Source: BD2-11 sp965115885 (GTDB taxonomy: Bacteria; Gemmatimonadota; Gemmatimonadetes; Longimicrobiales; Gaopeijiaceae). Taken from it: DNA of 64,000 nt. The notes beneath the pieces were generated by a model. That model was not told the origin of the DNA. It did no database searches and saw nothing but the letters and a program-made list of their open reading frames with translations. Numbering within the stretch: position 1 is the stretch's first letter; every line of letters starts with the position of its first letter. The translations under genes were made by a program, and so were the position numbers. The stretch is from positions 1,178,001-1,242,000 of the forward strand of contig OZ220479.1 of NCBI GenBank assembly GCA_965115885.1, read 5' to 3'. Shown here piece by piece: positions 25,182 through 34,230 of this stretch.

Positions 25182-26087
25182 ATGCATCGCCACGTCCTCG
25201 CTCCCGCCCTGCTCGCGGCGCTCCTGTCGGTCGCAGGCGCCGCGCCCGCGAGCGCCCAGTTCGACTTCGGCAGCTGGGCTCAGCGCGCCCAGATGATCGC
25301 GAACCAGCTACGGCAGATCTCGAACCAAACCCGCCAGCTCCAAAGCATGACCCGCCAAGTCTCCGAGCTCGAGAACCAGCTCGACCACATGCGGCGCGCC
25401 GCTCGCGGCGAACTCGACGCGTTGACCGAGCCGTTCTCGAGGCTGGCGGCCGGGCCCGTCGACCGGGTCGGCGACGGCGTCGCATGGGGCTCCGACTTCG
25501 GCGGCGCGAGCCGCGAAACGGTCGAGGCCGTCCGGCGCTTCGGCGTCGGCGGCTCGTTCACCGAGCTCTGGCGCGCCGCCCACGGTGCGGCCGACCGGGT
25601 GGGCGAGACCGACGTCCTCGACCTCCACCGGCGCCTCCCGCCGCGCGCGGCGACGCGGGCGCTCGAGGACCATCGCCGCGACCGGGAGGCCGCCGACCGG
25701 CGTCGCGTCCTGGACTACGCGGCGCTCGACGCTGCGGCCGCACTCGCCGAGACGGTCGAGAGCGCGCGCGGTTCGTTCGTCGGCCTGACGGCGAACGGCA
25801 ACCTCTCGAACACGGCGCTCCAGCAGGCGGGCGTCGCGGCAGCACTGAGCCGGGGGCGGATCGACGCGGCCGTCGGCCAGGCGCTCGCCCACCAACTCGC
25901 GCGCGAAGCCGGACGGGCGCGGCAGGCCGAACTCGCGCGCCTCGAATGGCTCGCCCGCTGGCGCGAGGGCCGCGCGCGGGCCAACGGGCTGGCCCGGACG
26001 CTGCGGGCAGCGGCGTCGGCGAACCGAGACGCGTTGCGCACCGGACTGCTGCTGCGCGTCCCGTCGTCCCACGACCGCGACTTCTGA
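25182..26087 (+). CDS. trbJ: T4SS minor pilin/tip protein TrbJ/VirB5
   Basis: 301 residues with a signal peptide (LLAALLSVAGAAPASAQ). A coiled-coil start (QMIANQLRQISNQTRQLQSM, then QVSELENQLDHM) and a second helical region ending with NGNLSNTALQQAGVAAAL are typical of TrbJ. The Arg- and Ala-rich C-terminus is longer than usual. It is predicted to sit at the pilus tip or in the periplasm and to contribute to mating-pair stability. Confidence 0.85.
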   Translation: MHRHVLAPALLAALLSVAGAAPASAQFDFGSWAQRAQMIANQLRQISNQTRQLQSMTRQVSELENQLDHMRRAARGELDALTEPFSRLAAGPVDRVGDGVAWGSDFGGASRETVEAVRRFGVGGSFTELWRAAHGAADRVGETDVLDLHRRLPPRAATRALEDHRRDREAADRRRVLDYAALDAAAALAETVESARGSFVGLTANGNLSNTALQQAGVAAALSRGRIDAAVGQALAHQLAREAGRARQAELARLEWLARWREGRARANGLARTLRAAASANRDALRTGLLLRVPSSHDRDF

Positions 26088-26106
26088 TCGGAGGAACACG
26101 GACGCC

Positions 26107-27099
26107 ATGCAACTGCCCCCGCAGTCGGTGGACCCGAACGTCCCGACCCGGATCCCGCCCGACCAGCTCCAGGACTTCAAGAGCTTCCTCGACGTCGTGC
26201 TCGACTCGGTCGTCGCCGACGCGGCGCCCGACGTGCACGCCGTCGGGCTCCAGCTCTGGGGCGGGCTCGCCGCCGTCATGATCGCCTGGACGGGCCTCAA
26301 GATCGCGTTCAGCGGCGCGTTCGACGCCTGGACGATGGTCCGGCTCGTGATCGGGATCGCGATCCCGCGCACGCTGCTCCACTACTACGCCGTCCCGATC
26401 CCGGGCGTCGGCTTCACGTTCCCGGCCATGATCGCCGGCGGCGGCGTCTGGCTCCAGAACCTGTTCCTCTCGGACGTCGTCTCGACCGGATACTCGGAGC
26501 TGACGGCGCTCGTGCAGGCCTACGGCGCGCACCTGAACGCGGCGTGGTCGACGGGCAACCTGCTGTCGGTCGTGGCGGCGGGCGCGACGGTGATCTTCTC
26601 CTCGCTGGTCTCGCTCGCGATGGGCGCCTCGCTCGTCGTCGGGCTGCTCGCGCTCTTCTGCGTCACGTACGCTCAAGTGATCTGGGCGCAGGTCGCGCTC
26701 GCCGTCGCGATCCTGCTCGGTCCGGTGCTGATCCCGTTCCTGCTCTTCGAGCCGCTCGCGTTCCTGTTCTGGGGCTGGTTCCGCTCGATGCTGGTCTACA
26801 CGCTGTACGGCGTGGTGGCCGGCGCCGTGCTGCGCGTCTTCATGGGCGTCGGTATGGGCTACGTCACGACGTACGCCGACGCGTTGATGGGCACGGGCAC
26901 GGCCGATCCGCTCGAGCTGTGGCTCTGGGCCGTGGTGCTGCTGCCGCTCGTCGTCTGCGGCTTGATGGCCGGTCTCAAGGTCGGCGAACTCGCCTCGATG
27001 CTGGTCTCCGGTTCGGGCTCGTCCGGGTCCGGGTTCATGGCGCTGGTCATGCGCACTGCGGGCGCAGGCGCCGTCAAGCCGCCCGCGGCGGGCGCATGA
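26107..27099 (+). CDS. trbL: T4SS polytopic membrane protein TrbL/VirB6
   Basis: 330 residues with about six hydrophobic segments, including LWGGLAAVMIAWTGLKIAF, LLSVVAAGATVIFSSLVSLA, VALAVAILLGPVLIPFLLF and LWLWAVVLLPLVVCGLMAGL. The segment GPVLIPFLLFEPLAFLFWGW is a VirB6/TrbL hallmark. It forms part of the inner-membrane channel. A Shine-Dalgarno GGAGGAA precedes the ATG. Its stop overlaps the trbF start (ATGA). Confidence 0.9.
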   Translation: MQLPPQSVDPNVPTRIPPDQLQDFKSFLDVVLDSVVADAAPDVHAVGLQLWGGLAAVMIAWTGLKIAFSGAFDAWTMVRLVIGIAIPRTLLHYYAVPIPGVGFTFPAMIAGGGVWLQNLFLSDVVSTGYSELTALVQAYGAHLNAAWSTGNLLSVVAAGATVIFSSLVSLAMGASLVVGLLALFCVTYAQVIWAQVALAVAILLGPVLIPFLLFEPLAFLFWGWFRSMLVYTLYGVVAGAVLRVFMGVGMGYVTTYADALMGTGTADPLELWLWAVVLLPLVVCGLMAGLKVGELASMLVSGSGSSGSGFMALVMRTAGAGAVKPPAAGA

Positions 27100-27812
27100 G
27101 GCCCGGGGACGACGGCATGACGCACCGGGACCGGGATCGAGGCCGAGGGCGGGACCGGGACGCGGGCCGCGAGTACGCCGAGATCTGGAGCGAGGCGGTC
27201 CGGTCGAACCGGAGGCTCAAGGCGATCCTCGTCCTGCTGGGCGCGGCCCATCTCGCGCTGTCGGTCGCGCTGCTCCGGCTCGCGACCACACCGCCGCCCA
27301 AGCCCGTCGTGGTCCGGGTCGACGAGGTCGGTCGCGCCGAGGCGCTCGCCTACGAGGCGGCGACCGCCGAGGCCGATCCGCTCGATCCCACCACGAAGTA
27401 CTTCCTCAACCGGTTCGTGCACGACCACCACGCGCGGCGTCGCGCCACCGTCGAGGAGCGCTGGACGCGCAGCCTCCGGTTCCTGTCGACCGGACTCGCC
27501 AACGCCGCGTTCGCGAGGGACGGCGCCGAGGTCGCCGCCGCCGCGGCCGGGACGGCCGAGACGGAACTCGAGGTCGAGCGGGTCGTGCTCCGCGTGCACC
27601 CTGCGCCCGAGCCGCCGCACGGCGCGACGGCCGACTTCGACCTGGTGCACCTGAGGGACGAGCGGGAGGTCCGGCGCGAGCGCTGGTCGCTCACGCTCCG
27701 GTTCGAGTTCCTCGACACGATCCCCCGGACGCTCGTCGTCCACAACCCGATGGGCATCCTGGTCACCTACCTGCGGGCCGACCGGGCGCTGGTCACGGGG
27801 GAGGCGCGATGA
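27096..27812 (+). CDS. trbF: T4SS assembly factor TrbF/VirB8
   Basis: 238 residues. A basic, Arg/Asp-rich start is followed by EYAEIWSEAVRSNRRLKAIL, one transmembrane segment (about 39-58, LLGAAHLALSVALLRLA) and a periplasmic VirB8-like domain ending in LVVHNPMGILVTYLRADRAL, the family's usual C-terminal pattern. It nucleates T4SS assembly. Start ATG at 27096 overlaps trbL; the stop overlaps the next gene. Confidence 0.88.
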   Translation: MRPGDDGMTHRDRDRGRGRDRDAGREYAEIWSEAVRSNRRLKAILVLLGAAHLALSVALLRLATTPPPKPVVVRVDEVGRAEALAYEAATAEADPLDPTTKYFLNRFVHDHHARRRATVEERWTRSLRFLSTGLANAAFARDGAEVAAAAAGTAETELEVERVVLRVHPAPEPPHGATADFDLVHLRDEREVRRERWSLTLRFEFLDTIPRTLVVHNPMGILVTYLRADRALVTGEAR

Positions 27813-28738
27813 TCGCGCACTTGGACGGGCGCGAGAGGGCGCTCGAGGCGTTCGGCTGGACGGGCGCGAAGGCCGAGTGGATCGCCTTGGCGTGCCTCCA
27901 CAGCGGCGTGTTCACCCGCGCGCAGTGCGCGGCGTTCCTGGGCGCGCACCCCGAACAGGTGCGCCGGGTCGTCCACGCGCTGATCGCGCAACGCCTGGCC
28001 GTCGAGGAGACGGTGCCCGGCGTCCGCGGGATCGGGCGCGTGTGCCGGATCCGCTCCCGGAAGGTCTACCGAGCGCTCGAAGCCGAGCACGTCCGCCACA
28101 GGCGGAGCGCGTCGACCGGCGTGCTCATGCGTCGCCTGCTCTCGCTCGACCACGTGATCGAACGCTTGGACTCGCCCTGGCTCGCGACCGAGGCCGAGAA
28201 GGTCGCCGCGTTCGAGGCGCTCGGGATCGAGCGCGAGCTTCTGCCCTCCCGGCTGTACCGTGGCGCAGCCGGAACCACGCGTCGCTTCTTCCCCGTCAAG
28301 CTGCCCGTCGCGCTCGGTCCGGAGCACGCCGTGTTCGTGTACGCCGACTCCGGCCACCGGACGGCGGCGGCGCTCCGCTCGTGGGGCGCCGCGCACCGCG
28401 AGCTCTGGCGCGCGCTGCGCAGCCGGGGCCGCGCCGTCGAAGTCGTCGTGGCCGTTCGGACGCTGCGGGAGAGCGAGCGGGCGGACCGCGTGACCGGGCG
28501 GTGGGTCGGAGAGTCGAGGTCGGATCGACCCGACGACTCCGTGACCGAACTGGCCCGGATCGAGCGCGCGATCATCGAGGGCGCCGTCGACGTGCTCGAC
28601 GAGTTCGGCGGCCTCCAGGCCGCCATGAAGCGCAGCGTGGAGCTCGAGAAGCGCGTACGGCAAGGAGGCCGACAGGGCTCGGTCGACCGTGCGGTCACGT
28701 GGCGGACCGAGCGGCTCGCGGGAGCGCGCTACCGATGA
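27809..28738 (+). CDS. conserved conjugation-linked protein with N-terminal winged helix, unknown
   Basis: 309 residues, coupled to trbF by ATGA. Residues about 20-80 (ACLHSGVFTRAQCAAFLGAH, then EQVRRVVHALIAQRLAVEE) look like a winged-helix DNA-binding domain. The middle (FEALGIERELLPSRLYRGA, RRFFPVKLPVALGPEHAVFV) suggests an alpha/beta domain of unknown type. Its position between trbF and traG, just before the nested inverted repeat at 28908-29005, makes a DNA-processing or oriT-binding role attractive, but no relaxase motif (HUH or catalytic Tyr block) is visible. I do not recognise the family with certainty. Confidence 0.7.
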   Translation: MIAHLDGRERALEAFGWTGAKAEWIALACLHSGVFTRAQCAAFLGAHPEQVRRVVHALIAQRLAVEETVPGVRGIGRVCRIRSRKVYRALEAEHVRHRRSASTGVLMRRLLSLDHVIERLDSPWLATEAEKVAAFEALGIERELLPSRLYRGAAGTTRRFFPVKLPVALGPEHAVFVYADSGHRTAAALRSWGAAHRELWRALRSRGRAVEVVVAVRTLRESERADRVTGRWVGESRSDRPDDSVTELARIERAIIEGAVDVLDEFGGLQAAMKRSVELEKRVRQGGRQGSVDRAVTWRTERLAGARYR

Positions 28739-28907
28739 GGCGGGCGCGACGTCGGACCGCTCCGCGGCGTGAACCCGACCGCGGCCGCCGATTCACCGGC
28801 CGCTTCGGCCGCCGCCCGGCCCAACGCCGCCGGCCATCCGTCGGCACGCGGGCGTCTTGCGCCCGGCCGGGCCGCTCGACCGGCGTCGGACCGGCGGGGC
28901 GGGCGGG

Positions 28908-29005
28908 GCTGCAAGCGACCCCCCGGCCCGAGGGCCGGGTGCGGGTCGGGGGCCCGGTGCGTTTTCACGCCCCGCCCCCTGGACCCGCACGGGGTCGCTT
29001 GCAGC
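28908..29005. promoter_or_regulatory. nested inverted-repeat structure before traG (candidate oriT or mRNA leader)
   Basis: Outer arms GCTGCAAGCGACCCC (28908-28922) and GGGGTCGCTTGCAGC (28991-29005) are perfectly complementary. Inner arms GTGCGGGTC (28939-28947) and GACCCGCAC (28982-28990) are also perfect and lie directly inside, so the right side is one continuous 24-base arm. The left side is interrupted by its own hairpin CCGGCCC-GA-GGGCCGG (28923-28938). The 34-base central loop holds a further small hairpin (GCGT-TTTC-ACGC). It ends two bases before an ATG in the traG frame (29007). An oriT or a regulatory leader are both plausible. Confidence 0.7.
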
Positions 29006-29036
29006 CATGGATCCCTCCGGGAAGGGGTTCCGGCCG

Positions 29037-31058
29037 ATGAAGGCCGACACGCTGGCCATCGTCGGGGCCGCCGTCGGAGCCGCGGGCGCTCGAGCGCTCC
29101 ACGCGCCGTTCCCCGGCGTCGGCGCGAACCCGTACCTCGACCTGATCGCCCGCCACGACCCCGGCCTGCACGCCGCGCTCCGCGTCTGGCACCACGCGTG
29201 GCCCGCCGTCGCCGTCGCGCTCGCCGGATCGGTCGTCGTCTCCGTCTGGCGCGTGTGGTTCCAGCCGCTCGCGCGCCCGCGCCGACGCGGTCGGCTGCCC
29301 GAGTGGCCCGCCTCGTCCCGCGACGACGCGCCGTCGCTCGTGATCGGCGAGGTCCACCATCCGACCGAGCCCCGCGAGAGCGACCGACCCTCCTGGCTCG
29401 TCGTCCCCGAGAAGGGCCTCTACACCGGCGTCCTCGTCGTCGGCGCCGTCGGGACCGGCAAGACCACCGCCTGCATGTACCCGTTCGCCCGCCAGCTGCT
29501 CTCCTGGCAAGCCGACGACGCCCGTCGTCGCGCGGGCGCGCTCGTGCTCGAGGTCAAGGGCGACTTCTGCCATCAAGTGCGCCGCATCCTCGAGGACGCC
29601 GGACGCGGCGACGACTACCTCGAGATCGGGCTCGGCGGATCATGGCAGTGGAACCCGCTCGACGACCCGCTGCTCGATTCCTACTCGCTCGCCTACGGCG
29701 TCGCGTCGCTGATCAACCAACTCTTCGGCAAGAGTCGAGAACCGTTCTGGCAGCAAGCCTATACGAATCTCGTGCGCTGGATCATCGAACTGTTCCGGCT
29801 CTTGCCGGGGGGTTGGGTCACGCTTCGCGACGTCTACCGCTGCACCGTGGACCCCGATCTGCTCGCGGGCAGGATCGCCGAAGCGCGCGCGCTCGCCGAC
29901 CGTGCGTGCCCCGTGCGCGCCGTCGTCGGCAACCGCGACCTCGCCGCGCACCGCGAGGCGCTCGCCGACTGGGCCTGGGAGGCGTTGCCCGACACGGGGA
30001 CCTCGGCCTGCCGGCTGGATTCGGGGCTTCGGAAGCGGCTCGCCGAGCTCGAGGTCGCCCACACGGTCGAGGCGGCCGGGGACGGCGCGGGCGCCGAACT
30101 CCGCGAACGGGTCGAGGCCGTCGAGCGGTGGTACCTGCTCGACTGGTCGGCGCTCGACGCGAAGCTCCGCACCTCGATCGTCGAGGGGATCAGCGTCTTC
30201 CTCTCGCTCTTCGACCAGCCCGACGTCGCCGGCGTCTTCTGCCCGCCGCCACCCTGCGATCTCCCGCCGGAACCGGACGACGCCGACGTCGACGACGCGC
30301 AAACGCTGCCGGGGCTGCGTCGGCGGTTGCCGCCGCTCGCGAGGCTGATCGACCAGGGCAGGGTCCTCGCGCTGAACATGCCCGCCGGCGCGAACCCCGC
30401 GCTCGCACGCGCCGTCGGCGTGCTGCTCAAGAACGCCTGGATGCAGGCACTGCTCCGGCGTCCGGCCGAGGCCGCGCGCCGGCCCGACCGCTACATGCGG
30501 CCCGCCGTCTTCGTCTGCGACGAGTACCAGGCGTTCGCCACCGTCGGCCAGGACGACCCGGCGGGCGACGAGAAGGCGTTCGCGCTGACCCGCCAGTGCC
30601 GCTGCGTCCCCATCGTCGCCACCCAGTCGATCTCGTCGCTGCGCTCCGCGCTCCCCTCCGGCGAGGCGTGGCGCACGCTCGTGCAGACGCTCCGCACGCG
30701 CATCTTCCTCGCGCTCTCCGACGAGGCGTCCGCCCGGATCGCGTCCGAGATGTGCGGCGCCGTCATGAGGACCCGCGCCTCCCACACCTTCACCGAGACC
30801 ACCGGCAGGCCCGAGTTCTCCTTGCTCTCCGGACGCGCCGGCGGCGGTCGCGGCTCCATCGGCGCCAGCAAGTCGTTCCGCCAGGCGCGCGAGCCCGTGT
30901 TCGCGCCGCGCGAGTTCGGTCTCCTCGCCAACCACCAGGCGATCTGCCTGCCCTACGACGGCGTGAACTCGCTCGCCGCACGCCGCGTCTACCTCAAGCC
31001 CCACTACCTGCCGCGCGACGTCGGCTACTGGCGGCTCCGCCTCGAGGGCCGGATATGA
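29037..31058 (+). CDS. traG: T4SS coupling protein TraG/VirD4
   Basis: 673 residues from the ATG at 29037 (GGAAGGGG about 11 bases upstream); an in-frame ATG at 29007 would add 10. Hydrophobic segments near 5-22 and 55-75 anchor it in the inner membrane. The VirD4 ATPase domain has Walker A GAVGTGKTT (136-144), an LEVKGDFCHQVR segment and Walker B VFVCDEYQAFATVG, followed by VATQSISSLRSAL. It links the relaxosome to the T4SS channel. Its stop overlaps trbB. The candidate oriT structure lies immediately upstream. Confidence 0.92.
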   Translation: MKADTLAIVGAAVGAAGARALHAPFPGVGANPYLDLIARHDPGLHAALRVWHHAWPAVAVALAGSVVVSVWRVWFQPLARPRRRGRLPEWPASSRDDAPSLVIGEVHHPTEPRESDRPSWLVVPEKGLYTGVLVVGAVGTGKTTACMYPFARQLLSWQADDARRRAGALVLEVKGDFCHQVRRILEDAGRGDDYLEIGLGGSWQWNPLDDPLLDSYSLAYGVASLINQLFGKSREPFWQQAYTNLVRWIIELFRLLPGGWVTLRDVYRCTVDPDLLAGRIAEARALADRACPVRAVVGNRDLAAHREALADWAWEALPDTGTSACRLDSGLRKRLAELEVAHTVEAAGDGAGAELRERVEAVERWYLLDWSALDAKLRTSIVEGISVFLSLFDQPDVAGVFCPPPPCDLPPEPDDADVDDAQTLPGLRRRLPPLARLIDQGRVLALNMPAGANPALARAVGVLLKNAWMQALLRRPAEAARRPDRYMRPAVFVCDEYQAFATVGQDDPAGDEKAFALTRQCRCVPIVATQSISSLRSALPSGEAWRTLVQTLRTRIFLALSDEASARIASEMCGAVMRTRASHTFTETTGRPEFSLLSGRAGGGRGSIGASKSFRQAREPVFAPREFGLLANHQAICLPYDGVNSLAARRVYLKPHYLPRDVGYWRLRLEGRI

Positions 31059-32047
31059 GGCGCGCAAGCGACGTCGGGCGTCTGAAGCCGTTCCTCCCGG
31101 GCCTCGAGGGGCCGCTCGAGGATCCCGAGGTCTCCGAGATCATGATCAACGGACCCGGCAACGTCTGGATCGAGCGCCGGGGTCGGCTCGAGCCCCACGA
31201 GGCGCCCGGGCTCACCGCCGCGTGGCTGCACCGCGCGGCGATCCACATCGCCCGCCCGCTCGGGCTCGATCCCGCCGCCAGTCCGGTGCTCGACGCTCGG
31301 CTCGGCGACGGGTCGCGGGTCGCGATCTGCACGCCGCCCGCCGCGCCCGAGGTCGCCATCACCATCCGCCGGTTCGGGGGTCGCGCGTTCTCAGCCGACG
31401 ATCTGGTCCGCATGGGCTCGCTGCCCGCTCCGGCGCTCGAGGCCGCCCGGACCACGCTGGCGGCGGGCCGCAACGTGCTGGTCTCCGGGGGCACGGGCTC
31501 GGGCAAGACGACGCTGTTGGGCGCGCTGATCGAACTGTTGCCCGCCGACGCGCGGATCGTGGCGATCGAGGACACGCTCGAGCTCGCGATCGGACGCGCC
31601 AACTGCGTCAGGCTCGAGGCCGGCGCCGTCGGCGCCGAGACGTCCGTCTCGATCCGCGACTTGGTGCGCCACGCGCTCCGTCATCGGCCCGACCGCATCG
31701 TCGTCGGCGAGGTGCGCGGCGCCGAGGCGGCCGACCTGCTCCAAGCGCTCAACACCGGCCACGGCGGTTCGCTCACGACCGTGCACGCCAACGACGCGCG
31801 CTCCGCGCTCTCGCGGCTCGCGAGCTGCGCGATGCAGGCCGCCGACGCGCTGCCCTGGGAGGTCACCTGCCGCATCGTCGTCGACGCCGTCGCGCTCGTG
31901 CTCCACACGACCCGCCGCGACGGACGCCGGTTCGTCGAGGAAGCGCTCGAGGTGCGCGGCCACGACGCGGCCACGGGTCGCTGGCTCGCCGCGCCCGTCG
32001 AGATCGAGGAGACGCAAGCCCACGCACCCGAGGAGGTGAACGCATGA
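31055..32047 (+). CDS. trbB: T4SS ATPase TrbB/VirB11
   Basis: 330 residues. N-terminal domain with VSEIMINGPGNVWIERRGRL, then the secretion-ATPase domain: Walker A SGGTGSGKTT (144-153), an Asp box in IVAIEDTLELAI, Walker B DRIVVGEVRGAEAADLLQAL and the His box GHGGSLTTVHAN. It is a hexameric cytosolic motor for pilus assembly and transfer. In the classical trb operon this gene is first; here it follows traG. ATGA overlaps lie at both ends. Confidence 0.94.
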   Translation: MRRASDVGRLKPFLPGLEGPLEDPEVSEIMINGPGNVWIERRGRLEPHEAPGLTAAWLHRAAIHIARPLGLDPAASPVLDARLGDGSRVAICTPPAAPEVAITIRRFGGRAFSADDLVRMGSLPAPALEAARTTLAAGRNVLVSGGTGSGKTTLLGALIELLPADARIVAIEDTLELAIGRANCVRLEAGAVGAETSVSIRDLVRHALRHRPDRIVVGEVRGAEAADLLQALNTGHGGSLTTVHANDARSALSRLASCAMQAADALPWEVTCRIVVDAVALVLHTTRRDGRRFVEEALEVRGHDAATGRWLAAPVEIEETQAHAPEEVNA

Positions 32048-32247
32048 CCGACGACGGGACCGTCCGCGTCCGCACGCTCGACGACTTCGACCGCGAACTC
32101 GCGCGCGACGGCGGCGAGACGCTCGAGGTTCCCGCCCGCCTGGCCGAGGAGTACGGCCTCTTCCCCGAAGACGTCGGGACCGAGGACGAGATCCGCCGCG
32201 CCGCCGACCCGCACGGCCAAGCGGGCGTCGAGGCGGACGAGCGATGA
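32044..32247 (+). CDS. small acidic protein, unknown
   Basis: 67 residues from the ATG at 32044, overlapping trbB by 4 bases and the antirestriction gene by 4 bases. Very acidic (LDDFDRELARDGGETLEVP, then EYGLFPEDVGTEDEIRRAAD). No membrane segment, no known motif. The exact couplings on both sides argue that it is a real gene. A DNA-mimic function would fit the charge and the ArdC neighbour, but that is speculation. Confidence 0.6.
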   Translation: MTDDGTVRVRTLDDFDRELARDGGETLEVPARLAEEYGLFPEDVGTEDEIRRAADPHGQAGVEADER

Positions 32248-33290
32248 AGTCGGACGAGTACCACCGCAAGTTCGCCGACGCGATCGTCGCCCAGATCCGC
32301 GAAGGCACCGCGCCTTGGCAGAAGCCTTGGGCGCCGGGCGAGCGCGTGCTGCCCACGAACGTCGACACCGGCCGCGCCTACCGCGGCGGCAACAGCCTGC
32401 ACCTCGCAGCCGTCCAGCAGCAGCGCGGCTACGACGACGTGCGCTGGGGCACCTACCGCCAGATCCAAACTCGGGGCGGACAGGTGAGGAAAGGCGAGCG
32501 CGGGACCCGCATCCTCTCGTTCCAGGACAAGCGCAGGATCGCCGTCACCGACGAGCGCGGCCGTCCCCGCAGGGACGCCGAGGGCAAGCGCGTCTACCGC
32601 CTCGAGAAGCTCGCCGTCCCCCACATCCGCCAGTACACCGTCTTCAACGCCGCGCAGGCCGACGGTCTGCCCGAACGCTCGAACGCGCCGACGCAGCCGC
32701 TCTGGAAGACCCACCGGGAGGCCGAGCGGGTGCTCGACGAGGGCGGCGCGAGCGTCCGTCACGTCGCCGGCGACCGCGCCTGCTACGACGTCGAGCGCGA
32801 CGAGATCGTGCTGCCCCGGCGCGGGCAGTTCCCCTCCGCCAACCACTACTACCAGACGGCGCTCCACGAACTCGGCCACAGCACCGGCCACCCGGACCGC
32901 ATGAACCGCGACACGCTCGTCCGGGGGATCGAGAACGGGTTCGGGTCGCCCGACTACGCGCGCGAGGAGCTGCGTGCGGAGATCGGCGCGATGATGACCG
33001 GCGAGCGCGTCGGCGTCGGCCACGACCCGAGCCGGGGCGCCGCGTACGTCGAGGGCTGGATCCAGGTCCTCGAAGACGACCCGCGCGAGATCCGGCGCGC
33101 CGCAGCCGACGCGCAGAGGATCTCCGACTTCGTGCTCGTCCGACACCGCGAACGCGCGGCCGAGCGCGAACCCGTCGCCGCGTCCCGAGCGCCCACGCCC
33201 ATGCCCACGCCCGCGCCGGGACCCCGGCGGATCGTCGCGCCCGCAGCGCGCATCCCGATCCCCGAGCGCGACTTCGGCCCGAGTCGCTGA
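32244..33290 (+). CDS. ardC: ArdC-type antirestriction protein (ssDNA-binding + zincin domain)
   Basis: 348 residues. The N-terminal DUF1738/ArdC ssDNA-binding domain shows REGTAPWQKPWAPGERVLPT, YRGGNSLHLAAVQQQRGYDD and WGTYRQIQTRGGQVRKGERG. The C-terminal zincin-like metallopeptidase has TALHELGHSTGHPDR (H-E-x-x-H) with a downstream Glu in REELRAEIGAMMTG. A Pro/Ala-rich tail ends the protein. ArdC-type proteins protect incoming single-stranded DNA from restriction in the new host, which fits a conjugative element. Related sequences form the N-terminal part of plasmid TraC primases. Confidence 0.9.
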   Translation: MKSDEYHRKFADAIVAQIREGTAPWQKPWAPGERVLPTNVDTGRAYRGGNSLHLAAVQQQRGYDDVRWGTYRQIQTRGGQVRKGERGTRILSFQDKRRIAVTDERGRPRRDAEGKRVYRLEKLAVPHIRQYTVFNAAQADGLPERSNAPTQPLWKTHREAERVLDEGGASVRHVAGDRACYDVERDEIVLPRRGQFPSANHYYQTALHELGHSTGHPDRMNRDTLVRGIENGFGSPDYAREELRAEIGAMMTGERVGVGHDPSRGAAYVEGWIQVLEDDPREIRRAAADAQRISDFVLVRHRERAAEREPVAASRAPTPMPTPAPGPRRIVAPAARIPIPERDFGPSR

Positions 33291-33320
33291 CGCGACGAAG
33301 GAGACACGCCCCCAAGGAGA

Positions 33321-34211
33321 ATGATCGACCGACGGATCGAGACGGACCCGCGCCCCGCCGCGCCACACAGCCGCAACGGCAGACGCATGCGGGACGGCCA
33401 TCGCCGAGAATACGCGAGCAGGGAGCGCGGGTCCGTCTCCTTCCCCGAGCGCTGCGCCGGCGCGCTCGCCGACGTCGGCGTCCACGGAACCGTCTCGTTC
33501 CGCGATCTCGCCGACGCCCACTTCGGCGGCCATCCCTACACGACCCGGCGCGCCGTCAACGCCTGGGTCCGCGAGGGCGTCGTCTCCGAAACCACCGCCG
33601 TCGGACCCAGGGGCAACCCGTTCAAGGTAGTCAAGCTCACCCGCAGGGGCGTCGCCGAGGTCCGCAAGCTCGACGCCGTGCGCGCGATGGGTCCCGGGCA
33701 GAGGATCCGACCCTCGCGCGGCCGCCCCTCCGAAGCCGCCCACGACACCGCCGTCTACCGCGCCTGCGTACGCGAACGGCGACGCCTGCATGCGCAGGGC
33801 GCCACCGTCAGGCGCGTCCGCCTCGACTCCGAACTCAAGGGTACCGTCGCGCGCGCCAGCGAGACCGCGCGACGCAAGCGCGGCAAGCGCGCCGCCGACG
33901 CCGAACGGCTCCGCATCGCCCGTGAGCTCGGCCTGCCCGTCGACGCCGACGGACGCGTGTTCCATCCGGACGCGCAGATCGAATACACCGACGCCGACGG
34001 ACGCGTCGGTCGGGTCAACGTCGAGGTCGTCTCCGGCAACTACCGCGAAGCCGCCATCCGGGCCAAGGCCGCCGCAGGGTTCGCCCTGCACGCCAACGGG
34101 CCCGTCGCCGAGCGGCGCATCCGCTCGCTCGGGCTGAAGCTCGGCGGCAGCGAAGGCGGCTCCTGGCTCAAGGGACCCGTCGACCGCAATCCCGCCGCGC
34201 TCGAACTCTGA
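33321..34211 (+). CDS. winged-helix protein with Replic_Relax-like C-terminal domain
   Basis: 296 residues with a good Shine-Dalgarno (AAGGAG). A winged helix lies at about 55-115 (VSFRDLADAHFGGHPYTTRR, then AVNAWVREGVVSE and FKVVKLTRRGVAEV). After a basic linker, the C-terminal part reads FHPDAQIEYTDADGRVGRVN then VEVVSGNYREAAIRAKAAAG. This PD-x(n)-E-V pattern with following Lys resembles the replication-relaxation/PD-(D/E)xK-like domain of mobile-element proteins. I cannot confirm the family. With no classical relaxase seen nearby, it is a candidate for DNA processing at oriT. Confidence 0.55.
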   Translation: MIDRRIETDPRPAAPHSRNGRRMRDGHRREYASRERGSVSFPERCAGALADVGVHGTVSFRDLADAHFGGHPYTTRRAVNAWVREGVVSETTAVGPRGNPFKVVKLTRRGVAEVRKLDAVRAMGPGQRIRPSRGRPSEAAHDTAVYRACVRERRRLHAQGATVRRVRLDSELKGTVARASETARRKRGKRAADAERLRIARELGLPVDADGRVFHPDAQIEYTDADGRVGRVNVEVVSGNYREAAIRAKAAAGFALHANGPVAERRIRSLGLKLGGSEGGSWLKGPVDRNPAALEL

Positions 34212-34230
34212 ACCCTGCGGAGGACCCGAC

